From the NCBI RefSeq assembly GCF_025370935.1, contig NC_133473.1, positions 1,736,756-1,800,755 of the forward strand: a stretch of 64,000 bases of DNA, written 5' to 3'. The stretch is from Choristoneura fumiferana. Taxonomy: Eukaryota > Arthropoda > Insecta > Lepidoptera > Tortricidae. The notes below the pieces were generated by a model. That model was not told the DNA's origin and did no database searches. It was given only the letters and a program-made list of their open reading frames with translations. A program made the position numbers and the translations under genes. This document shows positions 29,687 through 41,600 of this stretch, one piece after another (position 1 is the first letter of the stretch; every line of letters begins with the position of its first letter).

Positions 29687-32600
29687 ATGTATGCAATAGA
29701 GAAGAAATTTGAAATCGAAATGAAGTTGAAAAAGGTCAGTATCATTAGTAATATAAGAAATATCTTGACTTATAATTATAACACCCTAAAATTAATTACT
29801 TCAAAATTTTCACATTCTACTTTGCACTTAATAACTACAGCCTTTATTTTTTGGTCTAATGGAACCACTGCATCTTAGAAATTTTATATTATAAGACCAT
29901 TTTGAATGGGCGTATTCAACCTTTGCTTTGGGTGTGAACACACATACTCAATTAAAGATTTGAAAGAACTTTAGGTCTGTGAGTCATATTATAAGTATCA
30001 TAATGATAGCCAAACCAAACCAAAGCAAGGCAAATTATTTTCTTCTTGGTGTTATGTATGTACGGGTTCAATGCTTAACTCCGTAACTGATAGAAGTTTT
30101 TGTTAAATTATTAGGAGATGAGCAACATCCAGGAGTTGAAGGCAGCAGCCAATAAGAGTTCTTCATTAGCGTCTGATGTCTGCAACGTCTTGGGCGCTTG
30201 CGAGCAGAGGCTGCAGCAGCTCGAGACAGCTGTGTTGCCACTGTACGGAGACACAGCTAGGCTGCAGCAGATTCATCATAGTATGTTGAGAAATTTAACC
30301 TTGTAATCATCCTACTCATCTCATCCTACCGTGGGCTTGATGAAGGAGTAGGGGCACCTAAGGCAAAGAAAAAGCTTTATGGAAAAAATTTAAAAGTTTT
30401 GCCCTGTTTAAATTTTTTTTTTCAAGCAGTTTTGTGAATGCCCCAACCCTTGTCGAGGTCTGTACCTATGAAAACTTGAATCTTGTTGGAATAATGTGGT
30501 AAATGCTAAGTAAACAAATGAATAAGTCCCTTTCGACAAGCTTTTATTTAACTTACCCACCCTGTTTGTTGTTATTGGATCAAATCTTTGCAAGTTCATT
30601 TTGACACACTGCATGGATTGACTTGACATTTGGTACACAATTATGTAACTTGGATGACGATGCAAGTATAGTCAACAGAAAGTACAATCAGCAAAAAAAG
30701 TTTAAAAATTTAATTTTCAATACAAGCACAGAAACTTATTTATATTTATTTTCCATTGAGTTATTTATATTTATTTTTGTGTATTTCTTTAGACATGGAG
30801 CGCACAGTGAAGGCTTTAGACCATGTGATAAACTACTACATGGTGTCTCGAGAGCTCGCTGATCTCATCCTGGCAGGACCCCACACTCACAGCTCAGACA
30901 CACTCAACATTTATCTGGAGGTATAGTATTTTTAGGGGCTGTTTCACCATCCATTGATTAGTGTTAACTGACGGTTAAATGTGATGCCGTCTCCGTCTAT
31001 TCGAACAAAACAAATAGAGACGGCATCACATTTAACCGTCAGTTAACACTAATCAGTGGATGGTGAAACAGCCCCTTAGTATTTCAAAGGCAAAAAAATC
31101 AACTTATATTGCTAGTTCTAGGAAAAACACTAGGGGATTCAGTTACCTCTTGTATGTAGTATAGTTTACAGAACTGATATAGAAAGTACATCCTTTTTAG
31201 GGTTCTGTACCTCAAAAGAAAACAGCACCCTTGTCTGTCTGACTGTCCATCTGTCACAGCCAATCGAAACTACCTCGTGTTCTCTGCCCCTTTTATATTT
31301 TTTTTATTCAACTTGATGGCAAACGAGCAAGTGGGTCTCCTGATGGTAAGAGATCACCACCGCCCATAAACATCTGCAACACCAGGGGTACACCAGGGGG
31401 CTTTTCTTGGTATATTAGAAAGCTTTTTTTTATTTCGCAATTGATAAATAAGTAATTTAATTCCGTATTTATTTACAGGCATTAGACAAACTGGCAGAAG
31501 CACAGAATTATTTCAACAAGAATAATCCTACTAGCGTTGAACTGGAAAATATTGTAAGTGTAATGTCTTCCATTTTTATTGATTTTTGATTCCATTAAGT
31601 AACAAATATTTTCGTAAATTAAAAGTATTTGGGCGACTCTTGGTCTGAAAGTCAAAAACACCCATAAGATAAGACTAAGCTGGATTGATTGTGGGTCCTC
31701 AAAAACTCCCACGTACCAAATTTCATTCAAATCAGAGACAGAGAGAGGAGAATGAGAGGGAGAGAGTTTTTCAGTGGGACCCATTTAAAACTAATCCCTT
31801 AATCTTAGACTTTTTTTAATAAATTAAATTATACTGTATCATATTTTATTTAGTTTGAGACATGTTTTTTCTTTAAATTTTATCAATGTGATTAACTAGT
31901 TTCATTTTATTAATACTATATTTCGATTATTTGAATTTGAAACTTCATATCAATTGGTAAAGTTTGACATTTGCTTTGACGTATGTCCTAAATTTAGGAC
32001 GTTAGGCCTTAGGAGGCTATGGACGAAACATAGTGATACCAATTACGTTGTAACACCTTGTGTATGTTGTAACCAGCCATGATGACAAATAAAGGTACTT
32101 TATCTACACCCATATAGTAAATCCTCAATTATGCGTTCAAAAACCATAGGTAATGACCAGCATTATGACATTGGATTCTATTATGAACACGGTGCAGCAG
32201 CAGGTCGTCGCGGGCGCAGCTCGTGGGGCAGACACTGGAGGCAGATTTTCAATGGTTCTTGAACACGTGATAGAGGATTTAATATATGGATATAGATAAA
32301 ATATTGTATGCAACTGTACGTAATTAGGCCTTAAAACACTCATGTGACCCTATTATGAAACTCGGCTACGTGAAGCACTTGTATTAGGAGGGATTCGCTC
32401 TTTCATACAAGTTGTTACAAAGTCAAAAATAATAGCTAATAACTAATAATAGTTCTTAAAATAGTTTATGCGACTGTTACAAAGCAGTTTAATAAAATAA
32501 AAAGCAGTTTAATAAAATAATCATATTATTATGTAACTAGTTATATGTTCGGGTGGAATTAATATTTTAACTTAAATTTGAAGTGGATATCTTCAACCAA

Positions 32601-35600
32601 TTGAGCTGAAATTTTGCATGCATGTATAAATCCGATGACAATGCAATATTATTATGACGTAGAGCTGATCTGATGATGAAGTTAGATGTTGGCCATAGCA
32701 CAGGCCATAGGAACTCTGTAATAAAACGACACGACTGCATCGATTTTGGTCTCATTGGATTCGTCTTGACGACTGCCTACTTTGGTAACCAGGGGCAAAA
32801 AGTACCTACCGCCAGCAAAAAAGCTTGTATTAGAATTATTACTGAACTATTAAATTTGTTTTTAAAACATTGTACGGAGGTGCGGAACCCTTCATGTACG
32901 AGTCCGACTCGCACTTGACCGATTTTTAAAAACTCACTTTGTCAAACGTAGAATCAGCTGTACAACAGCGGGGTGCTGAAGTTGGAAGCTGCTTTCGAGG
33001 AGCTGCTGAACAGGAACACGAGGCCCGTGTCCCCGACAACGCTCATGGACATGATCGCCCTCGAAGAAGGTACGTTCAGGGGCTGTTTCACCATCCATTG
33101 ATTAATGTTAACTGACGGTTGATGCCGTCCCCGTCTATTCGAACAAAACAAATAGAGACGGCATCACATTTGACTGTTATCGCTAATCAGTCGATTAGCA
33201 TCCCACTTTTATATAGCACAACGGAAAGACAAGTCACAAGAATATTAATGACGCTAAATTCAGCATGGGCATTGTCTTAAATTTTCATAAAAAACAACCC
33301 TGAGCATTAGCTCTTTTAATAACACCTGTGAACTTGAAGACACTAATGACGAAAAGAAAACGCTGCAAAAACGCTGAATATTAGCCCAAAGGCTCTGCTA
33401 AAGTTAGAGGATCGTAGATCCTCCTTTATCTCCCTGCTAAGTCACAAAATGGCCGCCACAAGTTTGAACAGCTGACTTTGACAGGACCAAAAAACCATAC
33501 CGAAGATATTTTTAGTGAAGGGAGGGTTACGCAAAGATTTAAAAAATCCATGAAAAAATATTTTCAGGAATTTGTATTTAAGAATTCTCTAAATTAGGTA
33601 TTTATTACTGCTACTTTACTAAGTGTGATTATGTTAATCATCCTATTTTTATTTTTTTCATATTTATTGAAAAAAATAAAATTGGGATGATTAACATAAT
33701 CACGGCTTTTTGCACTTAGGTACAACATAAACATGCGGATCGGAAATGGCGGGAAAACAAACATCTCGCTTTTTTTTCCTGCTAATTTGCTGTCACTGCT
33801 GTCAATTTTTTTTTTATTATCGATGAGGCCATTTTTTGTCTTTGATTTGTCAAGATGGCCAACATAACGCGTCTAATCCGTCTATCAGCAGCTCAACAAC
33901 TAGCAGACTGCTAGCAAGCGTTTATGAATCATACTTCTTGACAACCGTCTAACAAGCTTAATCAGTCTGCCAAGTAACAGACCGATCAAACCTCAATTAA
34001 GGATTTTTTATGAATAAGGCTGTAAGTATTTAAGTCAAATAATTGTTAGTTATTGAATGGAGTCTGTGGAACGGCAAGCGAAGCGTAGGTCCACCAGCGA
34101 GATGGATGGATGAGCTGGTTAAAGCTGCGGGTTCACAGTGGATGTGGGTCGGTTCCAACCGAAGCAGCTGGAGTCCTATGGGGGAGGCCTATAGGTTCAA
34201 CAGTGGAAGTACGACTACAAAGCAGCCATATCGTTGTAGACTCGAGCGTGGACAGCGTGAGCGTCTCCAACAGCGGGTCCAACACGTCATCGGCTTTGGA
34301 AGCTCTGCGCGCCGCGGCCGGCTGGCTGAGCGCGGCGGGCGCGCGCCCACGGCGGCGCTGCTGGCTGCGCGGGCGCCGGCTGCTAAGGCGTCGCTGCAGG
34401 CCTTCCGGGACCATCTCAAGGCGCGCTCCGTCCCGCACGACCCCATCATGGTGAATGCAATGTGCTTTAAAAATAGTGTATTGGGGTCGTACGTAACTAA
34501 CGTCACATATTAACGGGTGGGGGGCCAGGGGGGAGGGGTTAGGGGGCTTGTGACACACGAATAATAATGGCAATTATCATAGCAATATATGTGACACTCG
34601 TGACACTGGCACATCATGGTGAATACGCTACAGAAATACTACTTTAACAATCCAATTATCCATATCCATTAAATAATAAAATGACTATACACACACATAC
34701 ATAAAATTAAACTAGTTTGAAAAGATGTTTTTTTTTCTCATACGAATTTTTCCTAAAAAAAAGAAGAAAAACGACGAGTCCCGAGCGACATTTCTTATCA
34801 TTTTTTATTTTCTGATCAGTGATTATCTAAACACTTATGAATATCAAATATTCCTGTAGCCTATAAATTTTCACACACCGTCAGTATATGGCGTTTAATT
34901 TTAACGTTGTTCTAGAGAGCCAAAAACCTGCTTCATCGCTCCGACAGCACTACAAAGAAAACGAGCAAAATACAAAAAGTGTGAGTACACTACTCTACTG
35001 TCAGACAGGAACCTTAAGGTCGCCTTACACATGCTTATAAGTAAAGAGGTATCCCATCTTAGGCCTCTAGGTTGGCAACGCATCTGCAATCCCCCTGGTG
35101 TTGCAGGTGTCTATGGGCGGTGGTGATCTCTTATCATCAGGAGACCCACTTGCTCGTTTGCCATCCAGTTGAATAAAAAAAAAGTAGGGCCCGCAATTTT
35201 GCGTGCGGCTATTGACAGATTGTAGGGAGAGAGCATCGCTTTTTATTTATCGATGTTATCAACAAATCGAGAGTTTTTTTTTAAATTTATGTTGTAACTT
35301 TAATACTTACATAATTGTAAATATATTTTTGCTTGGAATATTATTATAAAGTGCTTTATATTGGCTTTGGTGATAACTGAAGGAATACAAAATAATATTT
35401 TATCTTTTATTTTATCAAAGAGTCGGCAAACAAGCTACCTAACGTTAAGTGGTCTCAGAGGGAAGGGATGTTTTCTCAAGTTATAAAATATAAAGGTATT
35501 CGTAATTATAGTGATTTCAATAAAGCAATTTAAATGGATTAAACTTTCTGATATTTCGAACTTTTTTCATCATTGACCCCTGAAAAAAGTACGTGTAATC

Positions 35601-38600
35601 AGAAAGTTTGAGGTTTTATTAAATAAAAACATAAATAAAAAAATAAAAAAAATAAATTAAATGCTAGTTAAATCTATGAATTAAAGATATCAACTAGCCA
35701 AGCATCCATTTAAAATAATTACCGCGTTTTTCGACTCTATCTCAAAACTTGATTTTGTCACTTAGCCGCCTTTTAGCTTGAGCACGGCAGATATGCGACG
35801 ACGATAGACATGATAGTGCATTGTTGTTGCAGTATAGAGAAGAAAGCCAACAAGATAATCCAGAAGGCATCCCAGACGTTCGAGAATTCAACCGGCCTGG
35901 CGATCGGGCCGCGGCGCTCAGTCAGCGAGTCTTGTGAGATTAGAATCTATAGTAAAACCTGCACAACTAGTTTCTCTTATCACGGTGTTTAGTACCACCA
36001 CACCACCTATAAATAAATAAATAAATATCACGGGACAATTCACACCAATTAACCTAGTCCCAAAGTAAGCTTAGCAAAGCTTGTGTTATGGGTACTAAGC
36101 AACGGATAAATATAATTATATAGATAGATACATACTTAAATACATATAATATGTATGTATTCCAGGTATATTTATGCGTATGAAAGTTGCGCCTAAAAAT
36201 GAATGAGGGCTATCGTTTTTTGTCTCACTAGATGGCGCACTGTTGCGTGAGGTTTTTAAGTATGGCTTTCAAAGTCTGTTATTACGGGCGTGAAAACAAA
36301 GTTTAGATTAAAATCATATTTAATACAACTTAAAACCGTACCATAAAAATATCGAGCATGCCACAGTGTTGCATAGTCCCCGTTTTGTTCGGAAAAAAGG
36401 GAGGACAAAGGTTTCCGAAAGACAAAACTGTCTCAAAACACAGACATTCATTGCCCCGCAACGCATATTTGCCATAATTAATTTCAGATATTGCAAAATA
36501 TTCACAAAATTATTCTAATTATAAATAAACCCGCGTAGCTCACCCAAAAACTATGAGATTTGACATTTCGGAGACCTCACGCTACACTAGCGCCTCTAGT
36601 GGCGAATTCATACGCGATAGCCCCCATTGTCTTACACATCTTGCAATTAAAAAGTGTCACACAAATATTACAGGGGTCACTCACATGCGTACAAACATTC
36701 GACAGTTAAACATTTGCTTGCATGTGAATTATATGCCGTATTAAACTCATTTTTATGTTGAGTGTGTGGAAAAAAGGTTCGTATACCAAATATATTAGCT
36801 TCCACGAATTAATGGGGTTACGCAAAGGTTTGAGATTTGCACGTTTTGATATTCATTCACCTGCATTAATATCTGCCACAGCCGAGCGTGCAAAAATATC
36901 TGACACGTCCTACCGACCCCAGGAATAGAGTCGTATCAGGCATAAGCAAACACAATGAGACCCAAGAGACAGTCGACATAAAAAAATCTTTGCATCTGTT
37001 GCTCTATAATGTTTTGTTGGTTCGCGTATTCGTACGAATATGAGTACCCAGCTTTACAGCCTATTCGTTTCGATTTTGATTTTTGAAGGAAAATTCACTG
37101 ATATTGATTCGTTTCCTAGATACGGAGGAGTCGTTCGAGGCCCTAGAGGAGTGGGAGGCGATGGTGGCTGGGTCGGTGGCGGCGGCGCTGGTGCGGCTGG
37201 CGCGGCTGGAGCAGCGCGCGCTGCTGGGGCTGGTCCCGCTGCCCAGGCTGCCCGCGCTGCTGCATGACGTGCTGCGGGACTGCTTCGCGCTGCTGGCGCA
37301 GGCTGTGGAGGTACGGGGCCGCACTAGCGCGCTGCGGGACTGCTGGCGGCGCGGCTGGGGCTGGTCCCGCTGCCCAGGCTGCCCGCGCTGCTGCATGACG
37401 TGCTGCGGGACTGCTTCGCGCTGCTGGCGCAGGCTGTGGAGGTACGGGGCCGCACTAGCGCGCTGCGGGACTGCTGGCGGCGCGGCTGGGGCTGGTCCCG
37501 CTGCCCAGGCTGCCCGCGCTGCTGCATGACGTGCTGCGGGACTGCTTCGCGCTGCTGGCGCAGGCTGTGGAGGTACGGGGCCGCACTAGCGCGCTGCGGG
37601 ACTGCTGGCGGCGCGGCTGGGGCTGGTCCCGCTGCCCAGGCTGCCCGCGCTGCTGCATGACGTGCTGCGGGACTGCTTCGCGCTGCTGGCGCAGGCTGTG
37701 GAGGTACGGGGCCGCACTAGCGCGCTGCGGGACTGCTGGCGGCGCGGCTGGGGCTGGTCCCGCTGCCAGGCTGCCCGCGCTGCTGCATGACGTGCTGCGG
37801 GACTGCTTCGCGCTGCTGGCGCAGGCTGTGGAGGTACGGGGCCGCACTAGCGCGCTGCGGGACTGCTGGCGGCGCGGCTGGGGCTGGTCCCGCTGCCCAG
37901 GCTGCCCGCGCTGCTGCATGACGTGCTGCGGGACTGCTTCGCGCTGCTGGCGCAGGCTGTGGAGGTACGGGGCCGCACTAGCGCGCTGCGGGACTGCTGG
38001 CGGCGCGGCTGGGGCTGGTCCCGCTGCCCAGGCTGCCCGCGCTGCTGCATGACGTGCTGCGGGACTGCTTCGCGCTGCTGGCGCAGGCTGTGGAGGTACG
38101 GGGCCGCACTAGCGCGCTGCGGGACTGCTGGCGGCGCGGCTGGGGCTGGTCCCGCTGCCCAGGCTGCCCGCGCTGCTGCATGACGTGCTGCGGGACTGCT
38201 TCGCGCTGCTGGCGCAGGCTGTGGAGGTACGGGGCCGCACTAGCGCGCTGCGGGACTGCTGGCGGCGCGGCTGGGGCTGGTCCCGCTGCCCAGGCTGCCC
38301 GCGCTGCTGCATGACGTGCTGCGGGACTGCTTCGCGCTGCTGGCGCAGGCTGTGGAGGTACGGGGCCGCACTAGCGCGCTGCGGGACTGCTGGCGGCGCG
38401 GCTGGGGCTGGTCCCGCTGCCCAGGCTGCCCGCGCTGCTGCATGACGTGCTGCGGGACTGCTTCGCGCTGCTGGCGCAGGCTGTGGAGGTACGGGGCCGC
38501 ACTAGCGCGCTGCGGGACTGCTGGCGGCGCGGCTGGGGCTGGTCCCGCTGCCCAGGCTGCCCGCGCTGCTGCATGACGTGCTGCGGGACTGCTTCGCGCT

Positions 38601-41600
38601 GCTGGCGCAGGCTGTGGAGGTACGGGGCCGCACTAGCGCGCTGCGGGACTGCTGGCGGCGCGGCTGGGGCTGGTCCCGCTGCCCAGGCTGCCCGCGCTGC
38701 TGCATGACGTGCTGCGGGACTGCTTCGCGCTGCTGGCGCAGGCTGTGGAGGTACGGGGCCGCACTAGCGCGCTGCGGGACTGCTGGCGGCGCGGCTGGGG
38801 CTGGTCCCGCTGCCCAGGCTGCCCGCGCTGCTGCATGACGTGCTGCGGGACTGCTTCGCGCTGCTGGCGCAGGCTGTGGAGGTACGGGGCCGCACTAGCG
38901 CGCTGCGGGACTGCTGGCGGCGCGGCTGGGGCTGGTCCCGCTGCCCAGGCTGCCCGCGCTGCTGCATGACGTGCTGCGGGACTGCTTCGCGCTGCTGGCG
39001 CAGGCTGTGGAGGTACGGGGCCGCACTAGCGCGCTGCGGGACTGCTGGCGGCGCGGCTGGGGCTGGTCCCGCTGCCCAGGCTGCCCGCGCTGCTGCATGA
39101 CGTGCTGCGGGACTGCTTCGCGCTGCTGGCGCAGGCTGTGGAGGTACGGGGCCGCACTAGCGCGCTGCGGGACTGCTGGCGGCGCGGCTGGGGCTGGTCC
39201 CGCTGCCCAGGCTGCCCGCGCTGCTGCATGACGTGCTGCGGGACTGCTTCGCGCTGCTGGCGCAGGCTGTGGAGGTACGGGCCGCACTAGCGCGCTGCGG
39301 GACTGCTGGCGGCGCGGCTGGGGCTGGTCCCGCTGCCCAGGCTGCCCGCGCTGCTGCATGACGTGCTGCGGGACTGCTTCGCGCTGCTGGCGCAGGCTGT
39401 GGAGGTACGGGGCCGCACTAGCGCGCTGCGGGACTGCTGGCGGCGCGGCTGGGGCTGGTCCCGCTGCCCAGGCTGCCCGCGCTGCTGCATGACGTGCTGC
39501 GGGACTGCTTCGCGCTGCTGGCGCAGGCTGTGGGGGTACGGGGCCGCACTAGCGCGCTGCGGGACTGCTGGGCGCGGCTGGGGCTGGTCCGCTGCCCAGG
39601 CTGCCCGCGCTGCTGCATGACGTGCTGCGGGACTGCTTCGCGCTGCTGGCGCAGGCTGTGGAGGTACGGGGCCGCACTAGCGCGCTGCGGGACTGCTGGC
39701 GGCGCGGCTGGAGCAGCGCGCGCTGCTGGGGCTGGTCCCGCTGCCCAGGCTGCCCGCGCTGCTGCATGACGTGCTGCGGGACTGCTTCGCGCTGCTGGCG
39801 CAGGCTGTGGAGGTACGGGGCCGCACTAGCGCGCTGCGGGACTGCTGGCGCTCTGGCGATATTTCGCTTGTCAAGAAGCCCTCATGCTGAGAGATGTGTG
39901 CCCCGCAGTCGGACGTTTATGTTGACGATTGTGTGTTCCAGCGCGCGTGCACCCGCAGCCGTCGCGCGTGCGCGCGCAGCTCAGCGGGCGCGTCGGCGTG
40001 CTGGACGCTGCTGGCGCGGCTGCAGCGGCTGCTGCCCGACATGCAGCGCGCGCTGCAGCCCGCCGAGCCCGCGCCTTACACCGCCGTGCTGCACAGCTGC
40101 CACGCGCACGTGAGTGCCCCGCGTCACCAAGAGTTGCGACCCATCCTCCGGCTACAGCTCGTTTAGGCATGAAAGATCAGAGATTTACACCTTTTTTTTG
40201 AACACGTCCAATAATGGCGGTTATTGAAGGATATGGTGATGAAGTGAATATCGTTGCAGTGCCTGAAATCCCTGGAGGAGTGGGTGGAGGGGGTCCGCAG
40301 CGACTCTGCCGCCGGAGCAGTGGACGGGACCGTGCACCAGCTGTGTGTGGCCGCGCTCGCTCACTGCACCACGCTCGCTCACCATCACAATACTATCGGT
40401 GAGGGCAGATGTTGTACAGCGACGGCCGGCGGCCGCGGGGGACGGCACCGTGGACCATTGACTTTGTGTGTGTTATCAACTCACTAAACAAATCTGGTGA
40501 AAAGAAAAATCATGCTGCCTTTTTTTGGCTAATTTCGTCATTTTACTAAACAGAAATTTGATCAAACGACTGATCTAAGCTGAAGATTTTTGTCGTTTAT
40601 TGTTTTTTTTTAAATTTGTTCTAGGCAAATAGTAATGAATTCGCCCTTCGAATATATCCCTTAGAGATTTGTTTAGTTTTCATTTCCTCGCGACATATGT
40701 ACTGAATGATCAGAGACGGCTAATAGGACACAAGAAACCAGAAACCTACCAAAGACAGTCCCTAAATCTGTTGCTCTCAGGTCCCGCGTTAGCGACTGAG
40801 CCAGCGTACGCCCGCGCCGTGTCCCAGCTGACCGGCGTACAAGACCGGAACGCGGCGTTGCTCGCCCTCTACGTGCGCAAAGTTCTAGCGCAGCTCAATC
40901 TGGCGCTGCGCAACAAGAGCGAACAGTACCCCGACGCGCTGAAGGCCATATTTCTCCTTAACAACACGCTGTATTTATTGCAGGTCAGTTTTTTTTTAAA
41001 TATATGATGGGAGCAAACGTCTGCCTCTGTTTCGATGGCCATCCCACGGAACCCAACAGGTAGTAGAGGCTCTCCTCCCCGTAGCAAGCTGGAGGAGGGG
41101 TTCTTATCTAAGTCTTGCTTCGGCCAGTTGCTGGAAAGCCGGGAGGAGTATGCATTCGCCCGTTAGGCTCTGCGGGGTGCATGGGTCAGTTTTCATCCTT
41201 GCCTGCGGTTCGGGTAGATAACATCTCGGGTAAAATAGCGCGTTTTATGCACTGGTTATATAATCTACTATATTTGCTTTGGCAGGGTCTACAACGCAGC
41301 GGTTTGTTGGATGTGCTGGTGACCGTAGAGCCAGATTGCGAGGCCAGCTACCGCGCCATGCTCGCAGACTATAAGAACAATTATTTGCAGAGGTAGGTAT
41401 AACCTAACTAGCAAAAAGCTGGAAAACCCCGACTTTGTCACTTCAAAGTTCAATATCTCAAAAACGGCTGAGTCGATTTTGATGAAACATGCCTAGGAAC
41501 CATCGCTAAAAAATCTGCTTTTAAACAAAAAAAACTGCATTCAAATCGGTCCACCCGTTTAAGAGCTACGGTGCCACAGACAGACACACATAGCGGTCAA

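Noticed and set aside
34043..34239. Coding extension upstream of the Exo70 exon at 34240
   Set aside because: The phase from the previous exon requires the acceptor at 34239; the upstream frame looks like a repeat (GGAACGGCAAGCGAAGCGTA type).
37311..39850. Tandem array as a CRISPR locus
   Set aside because: The whole unit is identical, with no unique spacers, and it lies in a eukaryotic gene with exon-intron structure.
37261..40113. Many overlapping 67-173-residue frames on both strands of the Exo70 array
   Set aside because: They repeat every 131 bases, arise only from the GC-rich unit, and lack any family resemblance except the short true exon end. They are by-products of the repeat.
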